From Celerinatantimonas diazotrophica (GTDB taxonomy: Bacteria > Pseudomonadota > Gammaproteobacteria > Enterobacterales > Celerinatantimonadaceae), in contig NZ_SMGD01000017.1 in NCBI RefSeq assembly GCF_004339545.1, positions 1 to 64,000 of the forward strand: a stretch of DNA of 64,000 nt, read 5' to 3'. A program made the translations under genes and the position numbers. Numbering within the stretch: position 1 is the first letter of the stretch; each line of letters begins with the position of its first letter. Of this stretch, positions 29,917 through 40,922 are shown in pieces. The notes under the pieces are model-generated. The model was given only the letters and a program-made list of their open reading frames with translations, did not search any database and was not told the DNA's origin.

Positions 29917-30096
29917 GAAATAAATTATTCCATTTGAGAAATAACAATAAATATAAACAACTAATTAAAATAACAGTTATTTTCAATGGTAAATGCACCA
30001 TTTTTCCTTCCCATAATCGCTATTATTCCAGAATTTAGCGCTCTTAAGAATAGCTTCAAGTGTGATAGTTGTCACCTAAATAGAATATTTTATTCC
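29917..30096. promoter_or_regulatory. Candidate MurR operators in the murR-murQ gap
   Basis: Three palindromes lie here: AATAAATTATT within GAAATAAATTATTCC (29917-29931), the perfect AAAATAACAGTTATTTT (29967-29983) and GAATATTTTATTC (30083-30095). The outer two share TTATTCCAT. The spacing would allow looping by an RpiR-type tetramer. Which of them MurR binds cannot be decided from sequence. Confidence 0.55.
30061..30076 (+). promoter_or_regulatory. CRP-type site upstream of murQ
   Basis: TGTGATAGTTGTCACC matches TGTGA-N6-TCACA in all but the last base. It lies 62 bases before the murQ start and between two of the palindromes, as expected for a catabolite-activated PTS operon. Confidence 0.68.
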
Positions 30097-30137
30097 ATAG
30101 AATCGCTCTTAGTCCCATTTTCCCAAGAGATGCAGTT

Positions 30138-31040
30138 ATGAGCATTGATTTAAGCCGTCTGGTCACCGAAAGCCGTAATCCGGCGAGTGTCGAGATTGAT
30201 ACCTTATCGACGCTGGCGATGTTAGAAGTCATCAATCAAGAAGATCAGAAAGTCGCTCTGGCGGTCAAAGCGGTACTTGCGCAAATTGCTCTGGCTGTTG
30301 ATGAAATTACCCGAGCTTTCGCTGAAGGTGGACGCTTGATCTATATGGGGGCTGGCACATCTGGCCGATTGGGTATTCTGGATGCCAGTGAGTGCCCGCC
30401 TACTTATGGTACGTCGCATGAACAGGTGATCGGACTGATTGCTGGTGGGCATCCGGCGATATTGAATGCTGTGGAAAATGCCGAGGATAATCGTGAACTC
30501 GCTAAGTCTGATCTGCAATCGCTTCATTTGAGTGCACGTGATGTGGTTGTAGGGATCGCTGCGAGTGGCCGCACGCCTTATGTGCTAGAGGGGTTGGCTT
30601 ATGCGAACAAGATTGAGGCGATGACGGTGGCTGTTGCTTGTAATCAGGAATGTCCGATGGCTGATGTTGCGAAAATCGCGATTCTGCCAGTTGTGGGGCC
30701 GGAAGTCGTAACGGGGTCTTCGCGCATGAAAGCGGGCACGGCACAGAAACTGGTTCTCAACATGCTGACCACCGGTGCGATGATTCGCAGCGGTAAAGTA
30801 TTTAGTAATTTAATGGTCGATGTCGAAGCCTCGAATGCCAAGCTGATTCAACGCCAGGTCAATATTGTCATGGAAGCTACAGGCTCTTCTGCTGAAGATG
30901 CCAAGGCCGCGCTTAATGCTTGTAATCGTCACTGCAAAACCGCAATTTTGATGATTCTCTCAGGGTTGGATGCTCAGCAAGCCGCCAGCAAATTACAGCA
31001 GCATAATGGATTTATTCGCGCTGCGCTTAACGACGAATAA
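30138..31040 (+). CDS. murQ: N-acetylmuramic acid 6-phosphate etherase
   Basis: A SIS-fold enzyme (300 residues; E. coli 298) that cleaves the lactyl ether of MurNAc 6-phosphate, giving GlcNAc 6-phosphate and D-lactate. [41 protein letters not shown] and [18 protein letters not shown] are highly conserved. It is the first gene of the murQ-murP operon and works on the product delivered by MurP. Confidence 0.97.
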   Translation: MSIDLSRLVTESRNPASVEIDTLSTLAMLEVINQEDQKVALAVKAVLAQIALAVDEITRAFAEGGRLIYMGAGTSGRLGILDASECPPTYGTSHEQVIGLIAGGHPAILNAVENAEDNRELAKSDLQSLHLSARDVVVGIAASGRTPYVLEGLAYANKIEAMTVAVACNQECPMADVAKIAILPVVGPEVVTGSSRMKAGTAQKLVLNMLTTGAMIRSGKVFSNLMVDVEASNAKLIQRQVNIVMEATGSSAEDAKAALNACNRHCKTAILMILSGLDAQQAASKLQQHNGFIRAALNDE

Positions 31041-31067
31041 ACTCTTCAGGTTCCTAAGGAGTGCGTT

Positions 31068-32528
31068 ATGGCAAAAATTAGCCAAACAATGATATCGCAG
31101 ATTCTATCCGGCGTCGGTGGTCCTAGCAATGTGATTCAATGTGGTAATTGCATGACCCGATTGCGCCTGAGTCTGGTTAACAATGACGCTGTTGATCAAG
31201 CCGCTATCAAACAGATTCCCGGGGTGATGGGGGTGGTAGACAGTCATGAGCAGTTGCAGATTATTTTAGGGCCTGGTAAAGCGCAGCAAGCCGCCGAGCT
31301 GATGAACCAGCTAATAGACAGCATCACTCATGGAACGGCGTTGCCCATCGACGAGGCGCCGGGATCTGAGGACCTTTCAGCGATAGCGGCAACGCAGAAA
31401 AAGCAAATGAAGAGTAAGCAAACCAGTGCAGTTCAGCGGTTTTTGAGTAAGTTTGCCAACATCTTTACGCCATTGATCCCAGGATTTATTGCGGCAGGCC
31501 TGTTGCTGGGCTTTGCTACCTTGTTGGATCAGGTTTATGTGCTGGGGCAATCACCCAGTCAGTTTATGTTGGAACTGACTGCTTATATGAAGGTATTCAG
31601 TAAAGGGTTATTTGCATTTCTCAGTATTTTGATTGGCTACAACGCCCAACGAGAATTTGGCGGTTCAGGTGTCAACGGCGCAATTCTCGCGTCTTTGTTT
31701 GTGCTGGGTTATGACCCCCATGCAACTTCGGGAATTTATTCGGGGATGAGCGACTTTTTTGGCTATACCATCGACCCTCGAGGGAACATTATCGGCGTAT
31801 TATTAGCTGCAATTATTGGTGCACAGGTGGAACGTAAAGTGCGCGAATATATGCCGGACGATCTCGATATGATCTTAACGTCAGTGGTGACACTACTGGT
31901 TATGGGAGTGGTGACTTATGTGGTGATCATGCCGATCGGCGGGGAACTGTTTAAGGGGATGTCGTGGTTATTTATGCATCTCAATGATAACCCGTTGGGG
32001 GCAGCGCTTCTGGCTGGATTGTTCTTGATCGCCGTAGTGTTTGGGATTCACCAAGGTTTCGTCCCGGTGTACTTTGCGCTCATGCAAGCTCAAGGTTTTA
32101 ACTCTTTATTCCCGATTTTGGCAATGGCTGGGGCTGGACAGGTTGGCGCGTCATTGGCGTTATATGTTAAAGCAAATAAAGGTGCAGTTTTACGAACGCA
32201 GATCAAAGGCGCAATTATCCCAGGGATCCTTGGTATTGGGGAGCCGCTGATATATGGCGTGACGTTACCTCGGGTTAAACCTTTTGTAACGGCCTGTTTT
32301 GGTGGGGCCGCCGGAGGGTTCTTTATTGGGCTTGTCTCTTATTTGGGGTTGCCCGTTGGGTTAAACACGGTATTTGGTCCATCAGGGATTGTGGCCATTC
32401 CGCTGATGACCTCCAACCGCGGTATCTTTGCCGGCATGGCAGTGTTTGTTGCTGGTTTGATAGTCTCTTATATAGCGGGGTTCTTGGCGACTTACTTTGT
32501 GGGTAGTAAGAATGTAGATTTAAGCTGA
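31068..32528 (+). CDS. murP: PTS N-acetylmuramic acid transporter, EIIBC
   Basis: A 486-residue inner-membrane PTS protein. The EIIB domain (about 1-90) has the phosphorylatable Cys28 in GNCMTRLRL; a charged linker leads to an EIIC domain (about 120-480) with ten hydrophobic segments and the [14 protein letters not shown] motif. There is no EIIA part, so it should use the glucose EIIA (Crr), as the E. coli protein does. AAGGAG precedes the ATG. It follows murQ by 27 bases. Confidence 0.94.
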   Translation: MAKISQTMISQILSGVGGPSNVIQCGNCMTRLRLSLVNNDAVDQAAIKQIPGVMGVVDSHEQLQIILGPGKAQQAAELMNQLIDSITHGTALPIDEAPGSEDLSAIAATQKKQMKSKQTSAVQRFLSKFANIFTPLIPGFIAAGLLLGFATLLDQVYVLGQSPSQFMLELTAYMKVFSKGLFAFLSILIGYNAQREFGGSGVNGAILASLFVLGYDPHATSGIYSGMSDFFGYTIDPRGNIIGVLLAAIIGAQVERKVREYMPDDLDMILTSVVTLLVMGVVTYVVIMPIGGELFKGMSWLFMHLNDNPLGAALLAGLFLIAVVFGIHQGFVPVYFALMQAQGFNSLFPILAMAGAGQVGASLALYVKANKGAVLRTQIKGAIIPGILGIGEPLIYGVTLPRVKPFVTACFGGAAGGFFIGLVSYLGLPVGLNTVFGPSGIVAIPLMTSNRGIFAGMAVFVAGLIVSYIAGFLATYFVGSKNVDLS

Positions 32529-32574
32529 GCCATCTTGCTCTTGAGCGGCAAGGTAATAGCGAATGAACTTAGTA

Positions 32575-32634
32575 AGCGGTACAGAGTATTCAACATGTGT
32601 TTAATTTGCTCAAAATTCAACCTCAAACGGCAAC
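32575..32634 (+). repeat. Dispersed short repeat, copy A
   Basis: The segment around GTTTAATTTGCTCAAAATTC, preceded by GGTACAGAGT and followed by AACC and AAACGGCAAC, is closely similar to 42637-42694. In the central 24 bases 22 are identical. Both copies lie shortly after the end of a gene or a gene fragment. Confidence 0.55.
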
Positions 32635-32684
32635 CCTCCTAATTGGTCTGTCTTGCCATTACATGATGGATTAATAAAGCTCTT

Positions 32685-32718
32685 AAATCCCTTCAGAAAT
32701 TATTCTGCGGGGATTTTT
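32685..32718 (+). terminator. Rho-independent terminator downstream of murP
   Basis: AAATCCC and GGGGATTT form a stem with an internal TTCAGAA/TTCTG arm, followed by TTTTAG. It is 155 bases beyond the murP stop. Confidence 0.68.
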
Positions 32719-32926
32719 AGTTGCAACTAAATGTGTCCAGCAGCGCTGATTGGCTCTAGCCTTGATAAGGTGTGCCATCTATTTATTTTATTAAATATAT
32801 CAATAAATGGTTGCTAACTCATCGATATATCGAGGGAGAGGATTAGCATAGCGCGAGTTGTGGTAAAAAGTTTAAATCAAAGATAAAGTCTACCCCTTCT
32901 CTAATCATGTAAAAGTTCACACAAGA

Positions 32927-32938
32927 TTTTTCCACATC
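32927..32938 (+). promoter_or_regulatory. Repeated TTTCCACAT motif, regulator copy
   Basis: TTCACACAAGATTTTTCCAC followed by AT is similar to CATCACCGAAAATTTCCACA followed by T at about 34907-34927. Presence of the same motif before the regulator and before its PTS operon suggests an operator for the PRD protein. Confidence 0.45.
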
Positions 32939-33027
32939 TATCAACCTAAAGATTATCTGGAGTAGTATCTAGGGCTGAAATACTATAAAGGAGAAAAATA
33001 AGGAAAAAAATAATTAAGGAGGAGCTG

Positions 33028-34905
33028 ATGAATCATAAGCTGTTTGATGTACTGAAGTTGTTGAGAGATGATTGCTATCAGTCTGCTAAAGATATTGGGA
33101 GAAAAATAAATACAAGTGAAAAAACAGTCAGGAATAGAATTAAATTACTCAATGATGAGTTATACGAACACGGTGCGGTTATCTCTTCAAAGCCCAATAT
33201 GGGGTATATTTTAACTATTTACAATAATGTCATTTTCTCTCAATATCAACGTCGATTTTTTTCGGATATTACACATCCTAGAACACCAGATGAAAGAGTT
33301 GTTTTTTTGTTATCATTTTTAATCGCTAAAAAAGATTATATAAAAATAGATGATATTTGCGATAATATTTTTGTGTCAAGGAATACCCTTAGCTCTGATA
33401 TAAAAAAGGTTGAAATCATTTTAAATGATTATCAGTTGGTTATTAATCGGCGACCAAATTATGGAATTATTATCGAAGGTGAAGAAATTCATAAAAGAAT
33501 GTGTATTTCTGAACAAATAATAAATAGACAATTTAACGTATTAGAATTTAATCTATCACATAGTTGTATAAAATCAATCAGCAAGATTGTTGTAACTACT
33601 CTTATGAGTAAATACATCGAGATTTCTGAATCCTGTCTGGATGATCTGGTCGAGCATATTTTTATTTCTCTGGAAAGATTTAAAAATGGGTTTGAGATTG
33701 TTAATATTGAGAACTTTTCTCGTGAGGAAAATGCTGAGCTATTGTTAGCTGCGCGTGAAATATCGGATTGTATTGCGACCGAATTTAATATCTACCTTTC
33801 AAAAGAGGAAGTTGAATATTTATCTTTGCTATTGTCAGCAAAATTGCCCTCCAGTGCGTATAAAACAAATAATAATCTAGTGATATCAAAAGAAATAGAT
33901 GATTTAACAAGTAAAATGTTCAAAGAAATTCTTGATTCACACAACATCAATTTGTTCCAAAATTTTGATCTTAGACTATCAATTAATAAACACTTAGTTC
34001 CCTTCGACTTAAGAATAAAATATGGCATTCCCGCAATAAACCCCTTAAAGCTGGAAATTATTAAAGAGTTACCTTTTGCTTTTACTTTAGCGAGTACTGC
34101 GAGCTTGGCACTATCTATTCACTATGGCAGTAAAATTAGTGAAGATGAAGTAACTTATTTTGCAATGTTAATTGAACTCGCCTTAGATAAAAGTAGGAAG
34201 GGAGGGGTAAAGAAAAATATTGTTATTGCTTGTTCCTCAGGCAAAAGTACGAGTCAACTTATTATAAGAAAATATAAAAGTGTCTTTGGGGATTACATCG
34301 ATAAAATATTTGAATGCCCCTCTTATAAACTTGCTAATTTTGATTTTGTGGGAAATAAAATTGATTATGTTTTTTCTACTGTGAAGATTGATATAGATAT
34401 TCCAGTGCCCATCGTTGAAGTGAGCCATTTCTTAGAAAGTAAAGAGATTGACTTATATACGGATATGTTTGAAAAGGATAGCATCGTAACCACATTTTAT
34501 AGAAGCGAGCTATTTTTTAATGATATTAATGAAAAAAGTAAAGAAGATGTCATAAAGCGGTTATGTGAGCTCGCATCTGAGTTCATTCAGATACCTGAAA
34601 AATTTATCGATTCAGTCAGAAAGAGGGAAGAGCTCGGACAAACTGATTTTGGGAACCTAGTTGCGACTCCTCACCCATATAAAATTATCAGTGATCAGGA
34701 CTTTGTAATTGTTGGAATACTTAAAGAACCCATTTGGTGGGGTAAAAACTACGTTCAGGTTGTTCTATTGATTTCAGTGTCATCAAAAGAGAATGAAGCC
34801 CAAGAAATATTCTATGCGAGAACAAGTCGTTTTGTATTTGATGAGAATGCAGTCAAACAATTAATTGATAATCCGTCATTCGATAATTTTATCTCTCTCT
34901 TGTAA
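33028..34905 (+). CDS. PRD-containing transcriptional activator of the LicR/MtlR type
   Basis: A 625-residue regulator with the full domain order: an N-terminal HTH (about 4-60, QSAKDIGRKINTSEKTVRNR), a second Mga-like HTH (about 90-160, DDICDNIFVSRNTLSSDIKK), two PTS-regulation domains (about 175-285 and 290-390), an EIIB-like domain (about 395-480, VIACSSGKSTSQLI) and an EIIA type 2 domain (about 495-625) whose active His is about residue 549 in ATPHPY. In Firmicutes such proteins activate the adjacent PTS operon when phosphorylated by HPr and dephosphorylated at EIIB/EIIA sites. The gene is very AT-rich compared with the rest of the window. AAGGAGGAG precedes the ATG. It is not a BglG RNA antiterminator because the N-terminus is DNA-binding. 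Confidence 0.9.
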   Translation: MNHKLFDVLKLLRDDCYQSAKDIGRKINTSEKTVRNRIKLLNDELYEHGAVISSKPNMGYILTIYNNVIFSQYQRRFFSDITHPRTPDERVVFLLSFLIAKKDYIKIDDICDNIFVSRNTLSSDIKKVEIILNDYQLVINRRPNYGIIIEGEEIHKRMCISEQIINRQFNVLEFNLSHSCIKSISKIVVTTLMSKYIEISESCLDDLVEHIFISLERFKNGFEIVNIENFSREENAELLLAAREISDCIATEFNIYLSKEEVEYLSLLLSAKLPSSAYKTNNNLVISKEIDDLTSKMFKEILDSHNINLFQNFDLRLSINKHLVPFDLRIKYGIPAINPLKLEIIKELPFAFTLASTASLALSIHYGSKISEDEVTYFAMLIELALDKSRKGGVKKNIVIACSSGKSTSQLIIRKYKSVFGDYIDKIFECPSYKLANFDFVGNKIDYVFSTVKIDIDIPVPIVEVSHFLESKEIDLYTDMFEKDSIVTTFYRSELFFNDINEKSKEDVIKRLCELASEFIQIPEKFIDSVRKREELGQTDFGNLVATPHPYKIISDQDFVIVGILKEPIWWGKNYVQVVLLISVSSKENEAQEIFYARTSRFVFDENAVKQLIDNPSFDNFISLL

Positions 34906-34913
34906 CATCACCG

Positions 34914-34927
34914 AAAATTTCCACATT
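34914..34927 (+). promoter_or_regulatory. Repeated TTTCCACAT motif, PTS operon copy
   Basis: AAAATTTCCACATT lies about 75-90 bases before the EIIA gene and repeats the motif seen 100 bases before the regulator gene. It is placed well for an activator of the PTS promoter. Confidence 0.45.
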
Positions 34928-35001
34928 AGAAAGGGAAAATATCTAAATAGAGTTTTTCTATGGTCTATTTATTATGTAATTATAATTAATAGGAGTGATT
35001 G

Positions 35002-35322
35002 ATGGATATATCATTAGAAGATATTGTAACTGAGTTGGTTGTGAATGGCGGATTAGCAAAAAGTAAGTCTATCATGGCGATCCAATGTGCCAAAAAGGGC
35101 TTGTTCTCGGATGCTGAAACCTGTATTAAAGAAGCAAATAAAGCACTATTAAAAGCTCATCAATTTCAAACTCATCTACTTCAAGAAGAAGCAAATGGAA
35201 ACCACCTCTCAAATGTTTCCTTAGTTATTGTTCATGGTCAAGACCATTTAATGAATGCGATTACATCTCGTGATCTCGCAATTGAGATGATCGATATGTA
35301 TAAATTAATTCATAGTAAATAA
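35002..35322 (+). CDS. PTS lactose/cellobiose-family EIIA component
   Basis: A 106-residue soluble phosphocarrier of the EIIA-Lac family: three-helix bundle with VVNGGLAKSKSIMAIQCAKKG and the active His region LVIVHGQDHLMNAITSRDLA. It passes phosphate from HPr to the adjacent EIIB. AGGAG is six bases before the ATG at 35002; a TTG three bases earlier is not needed. Members of this family act on cellobiose, chitobiose, lactose and similar disaccharides. Confidence 0.94.
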   Translation: MDISLEDIVTELVVNGGLAKSKSIMAIQCAKKGLFSDAETCIKEANKALLKAHQFQTHLLQEEANGNHLSNVSLVIVHGQDHLMNAITSRDLAIEMIDMYKLIHSK

Positions 35323-35333
35323 AGGTGATTAAA

Positions 35334-35639
35334 ATGATTAATATAGTATTGATTTGTGCTGCTGGTATGTCGACTTCTATGCTGATGCAAAAAATGAAAG
35401 ATAGTGCAAAAAAAAGGAACCTAGATATTAGTGTTTTGGCGATGCCTGAAGGAAGGCTAGATACACATAAGGGGCAAATAGACATATTACTTTTAGGTCC
35501 ACAAATTATTTATCTAGAAGATAAAATTCGTGAAATATATGAAAAAAAAGGCGTTAAAGTTGCTGTGATTGATATGGTTGATTACGGCAGCATGAATGGT
35601 GATAAAGTTCTGGATGATGCGCTTTTATTATTAGAATAA
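35334..35639 (+). CDS. PTS lactose/cellobiose-family EIIB component
   Basis: A 101-residue protein with the phosphotyrosine-phosphatase-like loop: the phosphorylated Cys8 opens CAAGMSTSML, as in E. coli ChbB. LLLGPQIIYLEDKIREI is also conserved. AAAGGTG precedes the ATG at 35334; the frame starts at a GTG three codons earlier. The gene begins 11 bases after EIIA. Confidence 0.94.
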   Translation: MINIVLICAAGMSTSMLMQKMKDSAKKRNLDISVLAMPEGRLDTHKGQIDILLLGPQIIYLEDKIREIYEKKGVKVAVIDMVDYGSMNGDKVLDDALLLLE

Positions 35640-35672
35640 TTCCATTTACCTCACCCTACATATGGTAATGTT

Positions 35673-37010
35673 ATGAATATTAAAAATAATAATACATTAA
35701 TAAAAAATGTAAATAAATATGTTAATAAAATTCAGAGAAGTCAATTTGTAAATGGTATTACAGGTGGCATGATGGCTGCCATGCCGATTACTATCTTAGG
35801 TGCCTTTGCCGCATTGTTTCTACATTTACCCATCGATGGCTATAAAGAATTTATCGCTTCATCGGGTATAGAAACAGCGCTCAAACTCATCGTTACATTC
35901 ACAACTAACTTTTTAGCAGTGATATTTTGTGTCTCGATTGCCGGGAGTTATGCCAAACAACATGATGAAGATCCATTATTCTGTGCAATATTAGCATTTA
36001 TCTGTTTTTTCATCGTGACACCGATGACTATTTCTTCTGGTAGCGTGCCTGTCATTAATATGAAATGGTTAGGTGGATTTGGCATTTTTACCGGGATTGT
36101 CGTCAGTATTGTCTCTACCCGACTGTATATCTACCTAAGGCTTAAAGGCTTCACCATAAAAATGCCGAGTAGTGTGCCACCGGTTGTTTCCGATAGTTTT
36201 AGTAGTTTAATTCCCGGATTCGCATCGATTATATTTTTTACAGCTGTTTCTGTTATTTTCAAATTCACTTCTTTTGGTAGTATTCATCAGTTTGTTTATT
36301 CATTTCTGCAAATACCTTTAGAAGGGGTTGGTGGTAATATTGTATCCATTATTATCTTATGGACATTTGCTCAGCTGCTTTGGTTTGTGGGTATCCATGG
36401 CACACTCGTTATTTACTCGGTTGTTCTTCCTATATTTACCGCAATGGACGCGACGCAACTTTCCGCATACGCAGCAGGAACCGCACTTCCTCATATTACT
36501 GGTCGTGCTTTTGTGAGTACCTATACGATGTCCGCGAGTGCCATTGGCTTTACTCTTTTAATGATGTTTGCCTCCAAAAGTCAGCGTTATAAAAAAATGG
36601 GTAAGCTCACAACTATACCCGCATTATTCGGTATAAGTGAGCCTTTGGTATTTGGTACACCGCTGGTCTTTAATTTCCGTTTCTTTATTCCGTTCATCTT
36701 TTTAAATGCTGTTTGTTTAGCCATTGCTTACTTTGTTACATATATTGGCTTAGTCCCAAGAGTGGCCGGTATTACACCAATGGCAGGCATGCCGATTATA
36801 TTAAACGGAATTATGGAAGGAAGCTGGAAAATTGCAGTATTGCAGGTCTTTTTAGTGCTTTTACAAATTGTTTGTTGGTACCCATTCTTTAGAAAAGCTG
36901 ATAATGAATCTTATCGTGAAGAATGTGAGGACGCGAAAAAGGAACAGAACGAGGATAGTATTTCCGATATGGAATCTTCTCGTTTAACAAAAGTAAACGA
37001 GGGAGAGTAA
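35673..37010 (+). CDS. PTS lactose/cellobiose-family EIIC permease
   Basis: A 445-residue inner-membrane permease with about ten segments. FVNGITGGMMAAMPITILGA, QLLWFVGIHGTLVIYSVVLP, the PHITGRAFVSTYTMSAS region and GISEPLVFGTPLVFN are typical of EIIC-Cel/ChbC. The highly charged C-terminal tail (EECEDAKKEQNEDS) is cytoplasmic. It imports and phosphorylates its sugar together with EIIA and EIIB. The porin gene starts three bases after the stop codon, which ties the PTS to the porin and glucuronidase. Confidence 0.94.
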   Translation: MNIKNNNTLIKNVNKYVNKIQRSQFVNGITGGMMAAMPITILGAFAALFLHLPIDGYKEFIASSGIETALKLIVTFTTNFLAVIFCVSIAGSYAKQHDEDPLFCAILAFICFFIVTPMTISSGSVPVINMKWLGGFGIFTGIVVSIVSTRLYIYLRLKGFTIKMPSSVPPVVSDSFSSLIPGFASIIFFTAVSVIFKFTSFGSIHQFVYSFLQIPLEGVGGNIVSIIILWTFAQLLWFVGIHGTLVIYSVVLPIFTAMDATQLSAYAAGTALPHITGRAFVSTYTMSASAIGFTLLMMFASKSQRYKKMGKLTTIPALFGISEPLVFGTPLVFNFRFFIPFIFLNAVCLAIAYFVTYIGLVPRVAGITPMAGMPIILNGIMEGSWKIAVLQVFLVLLQIVCWYPFFRKADNESYREECEDAKKEQNEDSISDMESSRLTKVNEGE

Positions 37011-37013
37011 ACC

Positions 37014-38285
37014 ATGAAGAAATTATTGATTCCAACTTTGAGTGCTGTAATCGTCGCAATGTTATCAACTTCTGTTTTCGCCGATCCATATGACAGTAAC
37101 ACCGATTCATTACGATTACGTTTAAAGAATGATTTCCGCAAAGCGGAGCGCCCGAGTGCCGGCCCAAGTGGTGAAAATATCTATGCCTGGGTACAAGGCA
37201 CGATGGTCGATTTAAACACTCACTATTTTAGAGACTTTGTCGGTGTGACAGCCAGTGCTTACAATGTTCACAAGTTAGGTGCTGATGGCTCAGAGAGTAC
37301 CCGAGGTTATTTAAGAGGATACCACAGCTTTTCACTGACTCAGGCAGCTCTGAAATTTAAACTCACTGATGATCTCAACTTAAAGGTTGGGCGCTTTGGC
37401 ACGGATAGCGGTTATGGCAGTTTACCTTATGATGTCCCGTTGATTTCGAGTAATTCGAACCGCACGATGCCAACGCTATCTCAAGGGGCTATTGTTCATT
37501 ACAACCTCAACAAGAATGTAGAACTTTGGGGGATGTGGCGCCAGCGGGTGTTCCTTTGGACCGATGTTGCAACGGGTGTCCGGGATGAGGGGGTTTTTAA
37601 CCCAAGTACCGGGAGTTATTCCAAGAAAGAGCCTCGGGCATTCTTAGCCGGTAGTTGGCACGACTCTCAAAATAGAGTTGACCTGGGCTATTCTTGGCAG
37701 AATGAAGTTTCTTCTCAAGCTGAGTTGAAATATCAAAGAGATGACACTTTGAGTAACGGCAGTCATATACGTTATCAATTCCTGACTCTGAATGCTTCAT
37801 TAACTGGTTTATCCAAAGAAGCAAGTTATCACAATAATACTCAAGTCTATTCAGGCAAAGTGACTTATTCCAATTCCAAGATAAGTTATTTTGGTGCGCT
37901 AGGCTACGTTAGCCATGTATTAAATAATATCGGTACTAATGTGAATACAGATATTGGTTATGTCGGAGATCTGAGTATAGATAGGAATAGAGAGAACATG
38001 TATTCATTCCAAATCGGTGCTCATTATATTGTGAATAATAACTTCTCCGTAATGGTGGCTCCTTTAATGACTCATGGATATGTCGATCCTAGAAGAACAA
38101 CTACGGTTAAAGGAAGAGCACTGTTGGGAGCTTTATTCTACAAAGTTAATTCTGGGCCACTTGCTGGATTGAAAGCTTTTATTGCATCTGATATCGCCAG
38201 AGAAAAACGTCATGGCGGCTCTTTAGGAGAGCACTTAGATTATTGGGATGTTAAATCTGGTATTCAGTATGACTTCAATCTGTAA
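37014..38285 (+). CDS. OprD/chitoporin-like outer-membrane porin
   Basis: A 423-residue protein with a clear signal peptide (MKKLLIPTLSAVIVAMLSTS, then VFA before the mature DPYDSNTD). The mature part alternates amphipathic strands and includes RNDFRK-like LKNDFRKAE, HYFRDFVGVTASAYNVHKLG, LKVGRFGTDSGYG and WGMWRQRVF, all features of the OprD/ChiP family of substrate-specific porins. It ends with the aromatic-hydrophobic QYDFNL. The position inside the PTS-glucuronidase operon indicates it lets the glycoside or oligosaccharide through the outer membrane. Confidence 0.87.
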   Translation: MKKLLIPTLSAVIVAMLSTSVFADPYDSNTDSLRLRLKNDFRKAERPSAGPSGENIYAWVQGTMVDLNTHYFRDFVGVTASAYNVHKLGADGSESTRGYLRGYHSFSLTQAALKFKLTDDLNLKVGRFGTDSGYGSLPYDVPLISSNSNRTMPTLSQGAIVHYNLNKNVELWGMWRQRVFLWTDVATGVRDEGVFNPSTGSYSKKEPRAFLAGSWHDSQNRVDLGYSWQNEVSSQAELKYQRDDTLSNGSHIRYQFLTLNASLTGLSKEASYHNNTQVYSGKVTYSNSKISYFGALGYVSHVLNNIGTNVNTDIGYVGDLSIDRNRENMYSFQIGAHYIVNNNFSVMVAPLMTHGYVDPRRTTTVKGRALLGALFYKVNSGPLAGLKAFIASDIAREKRHGGSLGEHLDYWDVKSGIQYDFNL

Positions 38286-38291
38286 ATATAA

Positions 38292-40103
<1,812 letters not shown>

Positions 40104-40129
40104 ATAGATAGGAAAAAGATTAGGGTACG

Positions 40130-40168
40130 AGCCTTAGAAGAGTCACTCAACTTTTCTAAGGCTTTTTA
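40130..40168 (+). terminator. Rho-independent terminator after uidA
   Basis: AGCCTTAGAA and TTCTAAGGCT form a ten-base-pair stem around a loop of about 14 bases, followed by TTTTTATT. Confidence 0.88.
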
Positions 40169-40360
40169 TTATATGCAGCATTTCCCCACTGCGATAGCCT
40201 ACCAGATGATCGCTCACTGCGGTCTTGGGTCTGACACGGGGATGTTTGCCAAAGGTTTGATGCGCTCTATATTGCGACTCACTTTCAGGAGCGCCACCAT
40301 TTGGATGCGCGCAGCATCACTGCAGCTACTCACTTTATGCGTTAATTGATCGTAGTAAAT
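40169..40360 (+). other. Possible gene fragment after the glucuronidase operon
   Basis: From the ATG at 40173 a frame runs for 58 codons to the TGA near 40349 (peptide opening MQHFPTAIAYQMIAHCG). It has no ribosome binding site, sits directly on the terminator T tract, and the neighbouring frame is equally open later on (IATHFQERHHLDA), which suggests a frameshifted remnant. I do not recognise the source. Confidence 0.35.
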
Positions 40361-40439
40361 GACAATAAATGTGGTTTACTATGTTATCAATAAACGAAGC
40401 CATGGCTATTGCTTCCAGTTGCATTTCGGAGAGCTTTCA

Positions 40440-40922
40440 TTGAAGTTTTTATTACTATTTGTTTCAGTTGTATTTTTTGGCAATGCGTTCGCTCAAGATG
40501 CTGTTTGCCTAACCGATAAAAAGCGCTTTTCCTTTCAGGGTGAAACGCTCATTGATCACCAAACACACCTCATTTGGAAACGCTGTAGTGAAGGTATGAG
40601 ATGGAATGGCAGCAAATGTACCGGTGAGATTGCTCTGCTGAGTTTAACTGAAGCGAAAAGTGCTGCAAAAAAAGCAGGCGATGGTTGGCGTGTTCCCACT
40701 GCCGGAGAGTTATATTCTTTGCTCATAAACCCTTGTACCGGGAAAGCAACCCACAGCAAACTATTTACAGATATTCAGGATCTGGGTGAGAATTCAGCAC
40801 CTTATTGGAGCTCATCAGCAGCTGAAGGGCTCCCTCATTTTTATTATTATATTGATTTTATACATGCTCGTGCGGATGCGCATTCTAGTGGCTTTGCTCT
40901 GGGAGCTCGTCTGGTCAAATAA
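40440..40922 (+). CDS. Exported DUF1566-domain protein
   Basis: From a TTG start at 40440 (GGAGAG eight bases earlier) the product has 160 residues with a signal peptide (MKFLLLFVSVVFFGNAFA). The mature part contains LIWKRCSEG, DGWRVPTAGELYSLL and APYWSSSAA, the pattern of DUF1566/Lcl C-terminal domains, found in secreted or surface proteins of Vibrio and relatives. The four or more cysteines may form disulfides. The frame is open further upstream to 40359, but that would bury the signal sequence. Function is unknown. Confidence 0.8.
   Translation: MKFLLLFVSVVFFGNAFAQDAVCLTDKKRFSFQGETLIDHQTHLIWKRCSEGMRWNGSKCTGEIALLSLTEAKSAAKKAGDGWRVPTAGELYSLLINPCTGKATHSKLFTDIQDLGENSAPYWSSSAAEGLPHFYYYIDFIHARADAHSSGFALGARLVK

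Larger units (their letters stand above)
32635..33027. other. Gene-free stretch upstream of the PRD regulator
   Basis: No gene is visible between the murP terminator region and the regulator gene. The sequence turns markedly AT-rich after about 32720. TTTTTCCACATC at 32927-32938 recurs before the PTS genes. A strong AAGGAGGAG ribosome binding site sits just before the regulator ATG. Confidence 0.5.
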
